Assembly (NCBI GenBank): GCA_024195585.1 | Contig: SWBL01000026.1 | Coordinates: forward strand, 171,991 to 235,990 | Direction: 5' to 3' | Source: Aureobasidium sp. EXF-3400 | Lineage: Eukaryota > Ascomycota > Dothideomycetes > Dothideales > Saccotheciaceae | Length of the DNA: 64,000 nt | Part shown: positions 42,800-54,272 of the stretch, one piece after another | How the letters are laid out: each line of letters begins with the position of its first letter | Numbering within the stretch: position 1 is the first letter of the stretch | Notes under the pieces: model-generated | What the model saw: the letters and a program-made list of their open reading frames with translations, nothing else | Databases searched by the model: none | What the model was told of the DNA's origin: nothing | Translations under genes and position numbers: made by a program

Positions 42800-44303
42800 T
42801 CATGTACGTTCCGCTTGTCCAAGCCGTAAAGCCAGAAGAGCCCGTACATCTGTCACATACTGCAGACCCTCGAGTAGAGGCACCAGATGCAAAAGGTCAT
42901 TATCCGTAGGATCGCTTATCCAGCCTTCTATGGGGATTGCGTTGTCTGTGATTAAATTGGTTAGAGACAAAAGTCGCAAACATCAAAGCAAGAGATTGAA
43001 TTTTGACTCACCTTCGTGGAAAATATAGCTCATGGGGCTGTTGTCGAGGATCATGACTTTACTCAGGTCAGGTTCGACCTGTGTTAGATCCTTGATGTAT
43101 GCGCCATTGCGGAATGTGCAGTGCTGGCGGTAGTATCTGCCGCTAAAGTATTTCCGTTCGCGTTCGACCCAGTCAATGACGGGATCTGCGTACTCTTGCA
43201 CAGATGCAGTAAAGACTATGAGATTATACCATTTGCAAACCTGAGAATGGCAGTGTCAGTAAAGGGAAGGCAGAAACGCCAAAGAGATGCATTCTCACCT
43301 TGCGCAAGAAGTCATGGCAATATGGGCGCTCATGTACGTAGTACAATATAGGTACTTGGGGACCAAGAACCATACCGTTCCCTCCAATGGGACCTTGAAG
43401 CTTGACTTCGACCATATGACCAGTGCTCATTCTCCCACCCTTGGCCATACTGTGGATCAACGTCTCATCCAAATCAATGATGAGGGTCTTCTTGGGAGGT
43501 TCAGGGTTATAAGATAAGACATAGGAGGGCTGGCGGCGAGGCACTAAAGGCCTAGGAGGAGCAGGAGCGCGTGGGTACCTGAGCTTCGTAGCGGCTGCGT
43601 TTGAGGGAGACTTTAGGGAATTTGCAACAGCGGCGACCTTGTCTTGTTCCGACCTCTCGGCATCCGAGGTGGCGCGTTGGCGTCTACGGCGCAGAGCGTC
43701 TTCGTTGTTGTGCAGCTTGATGCGAATCGAACGTTTGGCAGGAGCAATCTCATCCTTGTCGGCGGCAGACTTGGACCGGGTGTGATGGGCAGGGCCTTTT
43801 TCGTAAGATGCGGATAGGTCCCCTTCTTCGTCAGAGGGGATAGAGGAGGCGGTTGAGCCGACAGAGGTGCCCCTCGGGCGGGTGTGTGGCTTTATGGGTG
43901 GAGCTGGGGCGGTGGCCTCGCGAGGTTCAGGCGAGAACAAGCGGCGCATGGATCGCATGGGTATGAGGAGAGAGAAGGAGCCGTCTTCAGCATAGAAGGC
44001 GGCGACAAAGTAGCGGAATGGAGACAAGATGAAGTCGAGGATGAACTTGAGGGTTGTGATGAGTATCGAGGCTACGCGCGCCGGAAGGGGCCATGGTGAC
44101 GAAGGCGAGGTTGCGCTGCCAGGTGCAGTAGGCTTGTCGAATGAGTCAAAGTAGGAGGGGTCTATCTTCTCGGACTGGTCGGCGTGGTCGGCATCGGTAT
44201 TGGTAATGGTCGTGGTGCTTCCAGTACGCGAACGAGATGGACTGGGTGTGGGTATGGGCGTGGGCGGAGGACTGAGTCCCGACAGAATGTTGAGCGCGTT
44301 CAT
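42800..44303 (-). CDS. Nem1-type nuclear envelope phosphatase (FCP/SCP1 family)
   Basis: Catalytic subunit of the Nem1-Spo7 phosphatase at the ER/nuclear envelope, which activates the lipin Pah1. Exons complement(43299-44303), (43012-43240) and (42800-42945) give 459 aa. The ATG at 44303 gives MNALNILSG; the frame is open upstream but has no earlier ATG. A hydrophobic segment (about 75-100; ILITTLKFILDFIL) would embed the protein. A long Ser/Arg-rich linker leads to the catalytic DLDET (277-281) in TLIIDLDETLIHS, then the HAD-fold blocks FTASVQEYADPVID and SKVMILDNSP. The order of membrane segment, linker and phosphatase is diagnostic of Nem1/Dullard. Confidence 0.93.
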
Positions 44304-44508
44304 AGCAGGGGCATACCCCCAAGAGTCACAGGTCAAGTCATGTACTGACTACTATCATCTAGTACTTGGACATGTCCATCAAGCCCATCACGTCGCCGTC
44401 GCCAAAACGTGGGGCAACGCTTGATCTTCATGTCCACCTCGATCGCAATCTTGGCGCCTACCGTCTTTGTTCTCTCGCGATCACCACGACAGGAGACCAC
44501 GAGTCGCC
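44304..44508. promoter_or_regulatory. Divergent promoter of NEM1 and ALG10
   Basis: Only 205 bp between two divergent start codons, so regulation is necessarily shared. Both products act at the ER membrane. Confidence 0.4.
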
Positions 44509-46530
44509 ATGCCGAAAAGCCATGACGAGCGTATAGCACACAATACTTTGCCACTGCTTCTGTCTCTCGTTACCCTTCCTGCTGCCATTGCCATCTGGTT
44601 CAGTGCAGTCTCGAGCCAAGTTCGCGAGCCATACCTCGTAGGGCTTGCCAAAATCCCCTCATTGATCGACCAGCTAACTAAATAACTCAGGATGAGGTCT
44701 TCCACGTCGGCCAGGTTCAGGAATACTGTCGTGGCAATTACTGGCACTGGGATCCAAAAATAACAACTCCACCTGGTCTTTATGCTCTCTCTGTCATTTT
44801 TTATAAAATCACTGGCCGCTGTGACCTGGATGCTCTACGCTTCATCAACGCTCTTTCCCTATTTGCCGTTTTCTTCTTCTTACTTCACACTGCTCCTCCC
44901 GTTTCGCCTCGTTCTGCAAGTCAACTGCTGTCATCTCAAAAGTCTACTCTTTTTCTCCCATTGGGCAATTTGTGTCCCCAGCAGATCCACACCGCTCTCA
45001 ACATCTGCCTGTTTCCACCTCTGTTCTTCTTCTGCGCCCTCTACTACACCGATGTTGCTTCTACTTTGAGCGTCCTCTTGTTTACGAGACACTTGCTTGA
45101 GAACAATTCCCGTGGCCCCAGTACCTTTCTCCAAGCCTGCGTGTCGATCATCTTGGCCATCGTCTCGCTCTCTTTCCGTCAAACCAACATCTTCTGGGTC
45201 GGTGTCTTCCCCGTTGTTCTACTGGCACTTGGCGCTCTGCATAAGAATGTCGAATCTACTAGACCACCTGATGGCAAGGCTGTCGTTATGCGGGCATGGG
45301 CCAATGCCACTTTCTACGACCCTCAAATGCGTGATGCTATACTGGACGGTCAGTCTACACATTCACTCTTATTACCAATGTTCAAATCTGACTCCTCACA
45401 GACTTCTGGCTCACCTGTATTTCTACTGCAACGTTGATATTGCGTGCCTTGTACTTCCCTCGTACATTGCTCAAGATCCTACGACTAGTGTGGCCTTATA
45501 TCATAGTCCTCGGGCTCTTCGGCTCCTTTGTCCTTTGGAACGGTTCAGTCGTGCTCGGTAAGCTATCAACTAATGGATTACTTTCTCGAGACTAATTCCT
45601 CAATCTTCAGGCGACAAAGGAAATCATGTTGCTACACTGCACCTACCGCAGATGCTGTACATCTGGGCCTATACTAGCTTCTTCTCTATTGGCCTCACCT
45701 ACCCATTTGTCGCACAAGGGCTGCTGTCCGTCTTCGCTGTCGTCCCAATTGCTGCCGTAATGGAGCCACTTTTGATCTTTGGCCGACAGAAGTTGTTACC
45801 GCGACCTGCAGTCCTCATTGGTTTCGTCTTGGCTATTGCAGTCACGGTCAGATTCAACACCATCGTACATCCCTTTACCCTTGCCGACAACAGACACTTT
45901 ACCTTCTACGTCTTCCGCTACCTGCTCGCAAACCCCATCATCAAATATCTTGCCATACCTATCTACATGTCATGCGCATGGTCGGTTCTGCAAGCTCTTG
46001 GTGCGCCAGCTCAGTTGTGTGAGATCAAGGAAGATGAAAAAGATGATGGTAGAGGCATTGCATCAGGAAAGCCAAAGGCAGAATCCGAGGAAGACGGCAA
46101 AGGCCAGCTTCTTCGCCTCAACGACGCACCCTTTGGTGAAGGCAGCACCATCAGCTTCGTCCTCGTATGGATCAGTGTGTCTGCTCTGCAACTCATTACC
46201 GCACCTCTAGTGGAACCCCGCTACTTTATTCTGCCATGGATCATGTGGCGGTTACGCGTTCCCCAAGCACATCCTGGTGCTTCACTCACCACGAGACCAA
46301 CACACAAGAATTGGAAACAGTGGTGGGACAAGGAAAGGCAGAGACGGAATATGGATCGCCAGAGTTGGGGCAATTGGTTGTACATTGTCTTGTGGGCTGA
46401 GCATGATCATAGACTCTATCTCGAGACACTGTGGTTTGCTGTCATCAACTTTGGCGTGGGATATATTTTCTTGAATTGGGGCTTTGAATGGCCGTCAGAG
46501 CCTGGCAAGACGCAGAGGTTCATGTGGTAG
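44509..46530 (+). CDS. Alpha-1,2-glucosyltransferase ALG10 (DIE2)
   Basis: ER enzyme that adds the third and last glucose to the dolichol-linked oligosaccharide, using dolichol-P-glucose. Exons 44509-44637, 44691-45348, 45402-45557 and 45611-46530 give 620 aa, all phases consistent. After a first TM segment the luminal motif PYLDEVFHVGQVQEYC and DPKITTPPGLY match Alg10 closely. About a dozen hydrophobic segments follow. The C-terminus carries VEPRYFILPWIMWRL, the conserved late block, and ends with a Trp-rich segment. A charged Glu/Lys/Asp insertion (around residues 445-475) sits in a loop. Confidence 0.95.
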
Positions 46531-46758
46531 TCGTGATCATCTATCAGAGATATCTTTTTCTTGATCAGAATTGTGTTCTGAAGACAATCATTTAATCCTA
46601 TTTGTCGACTAGGAATCGGTTTCATTTAAAAGTAGGAAAAGCATAGTATTGTCAGAGCTAGTAAAGCTGACAAGTAATTCTAAAAATGATTATCGACAGA
46701 TTGAAACATAATTCTATACATGTGCGGTGGCATCGCCATAACCATCAAGGCCAGGTCC

Positions 46759-48866
46759 TCATGCCTTCAGCGACGGATCAAGTGGTGTACCTGATCTCGA
46801 GCCCTTCTTCGACGGAGGACCGTCGTCATCTGTCAACCCCAGCGCAGCACGTACGCGTGCGCCACCTCGCTTGCGAAGTTCTCCAGTGACACCTCGTAGA
46901 CATTCCGGTACCTCTTTGCCCATCTTGAGATAGCATAGCTTAAGGTTGCGAGCCTTGTCCTTGAGCTGGATCTGATTCCTGTCTTTGAGAACTTCACTGA
47001 CACTGCCACCGCGGCCATACAGACTGAGGATCTGTGACCAGTGGGGGCCCTTGACTTCGGCCAAACCAGCCATTAGTGCATCTTCCTCTTCTTGCTTCCA
47101 AGGCTGCCGTTGCGTGGCACTACCACCTGCCTTTGGCTTTGGACGTGCTTTGGGTGAAGTCTTGGATTGACCAAGCTCGGGTGTTCCTTGGACTGCTCGT
47201 AGCGGTGTAGGTTGTCGTTGTGCACTTTCCGTGAGTAGGCCGTTCTGATCTCCCAGACCATTGCTCGAATCCTGGGCGCCAGCTATCGGACTACTCAAGC
47301 TTCCATACCTGCCTGATGACGGTGTGCCACGACTTGCGGCTCCGTAAGATGGTGAGATGACTCCAGGCTGACTGACAGGAGTTCGTGCCTGAGTATGGAT
47401 TAGTCTTTACATCTTACATTTGATGATAAAGGGATGACTTACAGGGTTGTTGATAATGGCCTCTACGTTCTTGCTGAGTGCCACGGCAAACTCGCGCAGG
47501 AAATCATGCCAGCCATATTTGCGAGGTAGCGTTTGATATGCATCATAAGAAGGCTCGTCAAAGAGATACTGCTTTCTAGCGCGGGCTCTATCGAGGAAGT
47601 CCTGTTCGCTAGGTGCGAGGTTAGGAGCATCTGGATGACGAGACAGAAGTTGGTCTGCCAAGTCATTAGGGAATAGCTCATCCAGCAAGGCTTCTGATGG
47701 GCCGTCGTTGTTCATGAGAGCAGCAATATATGCCTGTGTCTTGAGTTCTAGGAAGACAGTGCCCTGCCACTTAAGCAAGCGTTGGCCTGGACAGATGAAG
47801 GTGTCCAAGAAACGACAGTCTAGGTCGAAGAAGCTAATGTCGTGGCCTTCAAGAATGCTCGAAATAAAGATTGCACGATTAGCTTTGCGTACGACTTCGA
47901 GCTGTGAAGCAGTAAAAGCAGGCAAGGTGTGCATGTCAATGAAGACTGCACTTTTGGCGTAGACCTTGCGCGTCTGATCGAAGAGGGTTCGTCTTGTGAA
48001 GTAGGCTTGACTTCCTTCATGATCCCGGCCTGCGGTGAGCAATAGGATGTCGTTCAATGAACCCTTGGCAAGATTAAGAATGATCTGCGTAGACTGTGGG
48101 GATAATTAGCTGCAGGGCTGAGAAGCCGGTGTATATAAGTATAACGTACCAGATTGTCAAGAGTGGCTAGACTCTGCAATTTGAGGTGCTGGCTAGCATC
48201 AGTGCCATAGACACAGGGCTCTCCGACCTGGTAGTTCCAGTTGTCGAGCACACTGCTGCTTGGACTCGGGCGGGGCTGCCACCAATCGGTGTTGGCAGAG
48301 TACGAAGCATTCTGCACGTGATCGGCAGGCATGTTGTAGTATTGCTGGGGAGTTTGGGGTAGCGAGTGTGGCTCAGGCTGGAAAGCCGGCTGGAGGTGAG
48401 GCTGCGACGGCAGTGGCAGAGGTTGCGGGTGTTGCTGAGGCAGGCGCTGGACAGGCAGGCCCCAGTACGAGGGCTGCTGCTGGTATTGGTAGAGCGACTG
48501 GCTCGCAGCAGCGTGTGGGTGGGCCGCCTCGAAGTGCGGGTGAGGGTTCGGGTGGGTGGATGCGAGATGTGGGTGATATAGGGCAAACTCGGTGTCCGGC
48601 AGTCTGTTGTACAGGGCCAAGGGGTTGTAGGTTTGTGCCAGGTATGACGAGGGGTTCACGTCGTTGGTATGGACGACGTCGGAGCGGGCGCGTTTCTGCG
48701 ACACGGGAAGGAGCGACTCTGGGTCGAAAAAGCTGCTCGAGACGTCGTCTCTGAGGCGCTTGGTTCCATGGCCTTGACTGAAGCCATGAGCGAGGGCTTG
48801 AAGGCGCGACAGGGCATTAGCGATGGTTTATCGGTCAAAGGAATCTCGCGCGCGCTCACCCGACAT
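46759..48866 (-). CDS. TRF/Tbf1-like telobox DNA-binding protein
   Basis: Exons complement(48860-48866), (48150-48796), (47443-48093) and (46759-47388) give 644 aa. The 7-nt first exon (ATGTCGG) is required because the frame of exon 2 hits TAA upstream, and total phase then closes exactly. The N-terminus is disordered and Gln/Pro/His-rich. The central helical region (about 220-430; LLLTAGRDHEGSQAYFTRRTLFDQ, FFDLDCRFLDTFICPGQ) corresponds to the TRF homology/dimerisation domain. A single C-terminal Myb domain (about 532-590) has WKQEEEDALMAGL and the telobox QLKDKARN. Such proteins bind TTAGGG-like repeats at telomeres or promoters. It might be the Taz1/TRF1-type telomere factor or the Tbf1-type regulator. 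Confidence 0.88.
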
Positions 48867-49580
48867 TCCTATGCTGTCTGAGCGGAACTCTGAGCCTGCG
48901 TCTAGGGCACCGACAATGACAACCGATGAGCCCTAACAAAGCCCTGCGTTTATGAGAATACTGGAGGCGGGTTTTTTTGACGTTTGTGGTGTCTTGATAC
49001 TTGCTGACGCTCCCCTGAAAAGACGAAATCCATCGCTCCAGCGCCGTCGCTGGGAGTCCGTAACCCTGGCCCACAAAGGCGTACACCCGTGCTCCAAGCG
49101 CGATCGTATTGCCGTATGCCTCGGATATCAGTCAACATCAACACCCATTCTTTCTACAAAACATGGATGATAGAAGCAACAATGTTCACGGAATATTACA
49201 GCAGGCATTATAGGGCAAGATATTCTGCAGTGTCTTAGTACAACTATAAGTTCATGTTAACCCTAAGTTCGTGGTGTGCCCACCCTCATTAGGCTCACGA
49301 GGACCAGTGACGAGGCTTTCTGGGAGCAGGGCTAAGTAGGGCCGAGTCATCTTTCCTGTGCGACAGTTCGTGCCATGACAGCCAAATGCGCTTTCCTAAC
49401 CCAGCCCACCACCTTCCTAACGCGTCAACCCTACAAACTGACGTGCAGCTCCTCCGACACGTCCGACACCCGCCAACTGTCGTGCATACCATTGACACAA
49501 CCCAGATCATGGGCCCCGCCCTCCGTCCAATCACTTGATATTACTAGTTCCGGATCGCTGTCACCATCATCGCCGTCGCC
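48867..49580. other. Intergenic region between divergent genes
   Basis: About 0.7 kb between the TRF-like and ATG18 start codons; no distinct element recognised. Confidence 0.4.
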
Positions 49581-50888
49581 ATGGCGCTCAACTACATTAC
49601 CTTCAACCAGGACCACAGCTTCCTGGCCGTCGCGACCACGGATGGCATGCGCGTCTACTCGACCAATCCATTCTCGCTCATTTTCCAAACCCCCCTCACC
49701 GAGAATGGCGCTTCCGGCGACATTGCCATCCTCGAGATGCTCTTCTCGACCTCTCTCGTTGCCATGATCCTCTCTCCACGACTGCTGCGCATCGTCAACA
49801 CAAAGCGTCAGACCACCGTGTGCGAGCTCACCTTCCCTGCCCGAGTCGGCGCCGTCAGACTCAATCGCAAGCGTCTTCTCGTCGTCATGGACGACCTCAT
49901 GTTCGTCTACGATGTGTCCTCGATGAAGGTCCTCAAGGAAATCGTCACTCCCTCGAATCCTCACGCCATCTGCGCCCTCTCCCCCGACTCTACAAACAAC
50001 TACATTGCCTATCCCATGCGCAAGAAAGAATACACTTCACAGCCTGCTCCCACTCACGTGCCTCCGGCCGGCCCCCGAGTCACTGAACCCATGGGTGGAG
50101 ATGTCATGCTTTACAACGCAAATGACATGCAAGAAGTCAAGGTCATCCCCGCCCACCAGACTCCTCTGTCGTGTATAGCTATGAACAAAGAAGGTACTCT
50201 GCTGGCTACTGCCTCAGAAAAGGGTACAGTCATCAGAGTCTTTGCCATTCCATCTGCTCAGAAGCTGTACCAGTTCCGCAGAGGCAGCATGCCTGCTCGC
50301 ATTCACTGCATGTCCTTCAACGAAGCAAGCACCTTGTTGTGTGTTTCTAGCGCTACCGAGACTGTTCATATCTTCCGTCTCTCTACCGATAATGCTGTAC
50401 CGGGTTCTGGTCTCGAAGCCCCGTCGGATGCCCCTTCAACACCACAGCGTTACCCACGTCAACGCAGTGAAAGTCCCAACGACTCGTCTGATCCTTCGTC
50501 AAGCTCCATGCTTGGTGACTCTCCCGCAGACCCATCGGCGAAACCACTGCGTTCTCCAGGCTGGATGTCTATGGTCCGTCGCACCTCACAAAATGTCTCT
50601 ACGACACTGGTCTCGCGTGCTGCCGGGTACCTACCCAACGCCGTGACCGAGATCTGGGAGCCATCTCGCGACTTTGCATGGGTCAAGATACCCAAGGGTC
50701 GCAATGGCGCCCCTGTCAAGAGTGTAGTCGCCATGGGTGAGGCAGCCCCTGAGGTCATGGTTGCCACTAGCGAAGGTGACTTTTTGATCTACAACATCGA
50801 TCTCGAGAACGGAGGCGAGGGTCATATAATCAGACAGCACTCTGTCCGGGAAAGGAGCGAGAATCATAGTGGCTTCAACGCCGATTAG
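49581..50888 (+). CDS. PROPPIN autophagy protein ATG18
   Basis: Seven-bladed WD40-like beta-propeller, 435 aa, single exon, that binds PI3P and PI(3,5)P2 on pre-autophagosomal and vacuolar membranes. The lipid-binding motif FRRG is at residues 232-235 (YQFRRGSMPARI). The start NYITFNQDHSFLAVATTDGMRVY is the conserved first blade, and HKxxL-like HQTPLSCIAMNKEGTLLATASEKGT is blade five. A Ser/Pro-rich insertion (about 275-320) in the sixth blade corresponds to the membrane-inserting loop of fungal Atg18. The end (HSGFNAD) matches the family's short tail. Confidence 0.95.
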   Translation: MALNYITFNQDHSFLAVATTDGMRVYSTNPFSLIFQTPLTENGASGDIAILEMLFSTSLVAMILSPRLLRIVNTKRQTTVCELTFPARVGAVRLNRKRLLVVMDDLMFVYDVSSMKVLKEIVTPSNPHAICALSPDSTNNYIAYPMRKKEYTSQPAPTHVPPAGPRVTEPMGGDVMLYNANDMQEVKVIPAHQTPLSCIAMNKEGTLLATASEKGTVIRVFAIPSAQKLYQFRRGSMPARIHCMSFNEASTLLCVSSATETVHIFRLSTDNAVPGSGLEAPSDAPSTPQRYPRQRSESPNDSSDPSSSSMLGDSPADPSAKPLRSPGWMSMVRRTSQNVSTTLVSRAAGYLPNAVTEIWEPSRDFAWVKIPKGRNGAPVKSVVAMGEAAPEVMVATSEGDFLIYNIDLENGGEGHIIRQHSVRERSENHSGFNAD

Positions 50889-51835
50889 CATCCCGCTTAC
50901 AAAAGCCCAGCTAAGACTCCGGTGTTATGGCTCATAGATGACGGTGTCGAATATGACTTTCTCAGTATGGCCATCTCAACCCCCGAGCTTCTCAGTCTAG
51001 CCGCCTCGTCCCCCGAGTCTTCCTTTGTCGACCTTCTCTCCTCCGAGTCTTCGCTCGAATCCTCTCTCGAATCTACTCTCGTTGCCCTGTTTTCTGGAGC
51101 TCTTCTCTGAGCGAGAAGAGAGCTTTTTACTGCGTTTTTCCTCTAGCGACTGGCGTTATGGGAGGTTTCTGATGGGTGCATCTGGGAATGGCGTTCTTTC
51201 TTTTTTTTCTCATGTCTCTCGTACCAGCGGGGGGACGCTGACAGATACACGGAGTCTTTGCTATTACTTTACAATCTTTTTTAATGTACTTTATTCAACT
51301 CCACCACTGTTGACATTTTCTCTTGTCATTCACCAGGGGAAACTCGTGAAGCTAGTCTGATGTCTAGATTGGATGTCTGTTCTAGTCAAACTTTGATGTC
51401 ATCACCCTCTCATATACCTAGCGTCGACAATGAAGTCTTAGACTCCTCCACAGTACCATGTTCGGTTGATCGTTATGTCGCATATCTAATTTTGCCATGC
51501 TTGAGGTATCACCCTGACTAACATTTATGGATACCCCCACTAGGGCATTTGATTGATGAATCGATCCAGTGACATTCATAGGGCACACATCGTTTTAACT
51601 TTGTTCGAGGAACATCTGTGGAATTCCTCGGTTGCCCTATCAATTGCCAGATCGACATATCGTGCCCTGACACGAAATCGATTTCTCCGTCGGAAGGAAA
51701 CACGAACGAATACGAAAAACGGTCATGTGCTACATTACAAAACACCTAAAGCCTTCCATGGTCGCCGAGAACACATCCCAAAACGTCCAAAACACCAACC
51801 TTTAACTCAGAGAACGCAAAAAAGATCCATCCGCG
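50889..51835. other. Intergenic region between convergent genes, with a skewed repeat patch
   Basis: 3' flanks of ATG18 and the Ima1-like gene. At 50985-51110 the + strand is pyrimidine-rich with short direct repeats around CCGAGTCTTC and CGAATCTNCTCTCG. The minus strand there stays open and reads as an acidic Ser/Glu/Arg-rich peptide without ATG. Most likely untranslated sequence. Confidence 0.4.
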
Positions 51836-53894
51836 TCAATTGTTCCAAACTCCAGCCATCCACTCCCTAGCACCGGGGTCTCTAGCCCAAGCAGCAACCG
51901 CAGCAGCCAAAGCCAATCCCACCGGCAAAGCCATCTCTTTAGCATTCCTAACCACAACCTCCACAGCAGTCTCATTAACAATTGGATCAACGGGCGTATG
52001 ATCGAAAATATGTCGACGTTCAACACCAGCAGAAGCAGGAGATCTTGCAGCAGCAGCAGCGCGACGCGCAGATTTCGGAGTCATGGGGTCATCGGCAATG
52101 TTAAAGCTCGAGGTAAACATGTCTTCGAGACCTGTGCCTTTTTCTGCGGCTTCCATGTCAGACTTTAATGTCCATTTTCCGGGGTGTAGCTCAAAGTGGT
52201 CTTTTGTTCTGTTTCTGTCTAGACTGGAGACGTAGGCGGCGGTGGGTTTGCGTGGTGAGTCTTCGTCTTCGTGGTCTTCTGAGATGACAGGCTTTTTGGA
52301 AAGAGAAGGCACTTTGGCAGATGATAAACCCATCTTTTGGAAGAAGTCGCGTTGTTGGGAGAGAGGAGTTGGTTTGAATTGGGGTGGTGGCGGGGGGTTT
52401 CGTAGGCGATGTGCAGGTGACATGGGAGCTGGGGGTAGACGGCCGGTGAAGGGGGATTTCTCCCCTGTTGCCATACTAGCGGCTGGACGTAAGAAGGGTG
52501 GGATAGCTGAGGCTGCTTGTTGTTGAGCAGTATGGGTAGGTCTGATGGGTGACGACTGGTTGATAGGCTCCCAGTCCATAGAATCTTCCATGTCTTGACC
52601 GGGACCGGGAGATGGCGATGGCCGTGAGAATCGAGACAGAAGCGGCGATGCAGCTCGTGTGGCAGACCGCGTGACACGCTGGGAGCCCAGGTTCTCGAGA
52701 GGAAATGGCTGTCGCGAAGGAGACATGGTAGCAAGGTGAGGCGAGGCTTGACTGATAAAGTCATCGGTTGGCGGATGGAAACTTCCAGGCTCGATCAGAG
52801 GCTCCGTGCTGGCCTTCCATGACACTCTTGGAGCAGAAGAGTAGGTGACGGTGCGCAAAGAAGCTACCGTAGTCAGAACAATGAAGAGGATGGCGCATCC
52901 GTGCATGGCCTTTGTAATATCACTGGCCGAGCCATCAATCCAGGAGCTGCTCAAGTACCACCAGGCGGTAGCTCTAAGAGTGAGAATTGCGAACTGGTAA
53001 CGATAGAAATCGGCAAGACCAACCGCATGATGAGTTCGATAAGGGAACCGGAGGCGATCTTTGAAGGTCGGATTCCACCACAAGAGCCAGAAACTAAGGT
53101 ACAAGGACTTCTTGACAAGGTCGACAAAAAGATGAGCGCAGCCAGGGGGCAGGAAGCGTAAGCGGAAGCCGTTGACCGAGCAGCCGACAAGCATCAGAGG
53201 AGTCAGGTTGGCAACCTCCTCGTTGTCCCCTGGGATGCCCAAGAAAGCCAGGGTATGCCAGTAGGCCTGGAACAGAGCACTGGCCCACCATGCTGCAGCG
53301 ACGAAACTCAGAGCAGATATGCCAAGTGAGGACGAAGTCGGGAGGTTGTTGAAGGCATGTGCTTTTGAACGTTCGAGATTGCGTGTAAGAAAATCGGCCT
53401 TCGCGACGTAGTTCGTCCTCTTGAGATGTTGTTCGACTCTCGGGGCGCATTTGGGACAGACTTGGGGGAATCGGCGTTCGAGGTCTTTGCGATATTGTGG
53501 ATACTCGGCTTCGTACTTTTGGTATTGCGGATGCGTGTCGGCGGGTAGGTACTCTGCGAGCAGGTTCGCGACCATCTGCTGGTTCTTGAGACATGTTTTG
53601 CAAAAGAGGTTGGACGACTCGGGTTGGACGGGAGATGTCGGTCGTTGAATCGTGTTCGCAAAGGATGCGGTTTGTTTGGCATTAGGTGTAGCCGGAGGAT
53701 CAGTAATGTCTCCATTCTGTAGCAAAAGTCAGCCTTGGTTTTTGATAGAAGGACAGTAGTTGGCGCACAGAATCGAGGTGGTTTGTGGCTTCGCAGCTGG
53801 TGCAAACAAACTGTCGCGTGCGTCCATCCTTGACATGAGGTGATCGCATGCCGCAGTAGAAGCATTTCAAACGAGGGGCAAGTAGACTCGGCAT
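51836..53894 (-). CDS. Ima1-type integral inner nuclear membrane protein
   Basis: Exons complement(53769-53894) and (51836-53716) give 668 aa. The N-terminal ~130 residues hold four CxxC pairs (CFYC, CTSC, CKTC, CPKC), the Ima1/Samp1 N-terminal zinc domain. Several membrane segments follow (roughly residues 160-330; SFVAAAWWASALFQAYW, LYLSFWLLWW). A long Ser/Pro-rich nucleoplasmic or cytosolic region and a last hydrophobic stretch (LPVGLALAAAVAAW) close the protein. Ima1 and Samp1 link heterochromatin and microtubule attachment to the nuclear envelope. The zinc-domain and multi-pass order makes the family call good; the donor gtgcgc of the only intron is slightly unusual. Confidence 0.87.
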
Positions 53895-54272
53895 GTTGAA
53901 GGTGACTTGGTCGAAAGAGGTAGGAGCGATCGTGTATAGTAGGTTGTGTGTTGGTATTAGGCTATCAGAACGGGCAGGCGCGTATCTCGGATCTCAAGTA
54001 GGGAACGGCGGCATGGCTGCTTCTACGACTCAGGCCTGATGCAGCGAGACTGGCGGAAAAGTGCACGAGTGTTGATGGTCAGGCTGTCAACTTTTGAACT
54101 TTTGGTAGACATTCTCGAAGGCTCGGCTAACAACCAAATAGCAACCCGCGCTTGGCGTCGAGTGCTTCGAGCATCGGAGGAGACGGCGTTTGGCCGCAAA
54201 TTCACTGGCCAAGGCGCAACCAGACACTCGACTCTACTCGACCACACGCACGCCTCCACGCCCCGTATCGCA
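53895..54272. promoter_or_regulatory. Divergent promoter of the Ima1-like and uL24m genes
   Basis: 378 bp between start codons. An upstream in-frame ATG at 54039 extends the uL24m frame, but the extra residues do not resemble the family and are probably leader. Confidence 0.4.

Noticed and set aside
49431..49964. 177-codon minus-strand frame across the ATG18 start
   Set aside because: Shadow of the ATG18 gene; acidic low-complexity translation without motif.
54039..54272. Upstream ATG extension of uL24m
   Set aside because: Extra residues do not resemble the family start; the MQK start at 54273 does.
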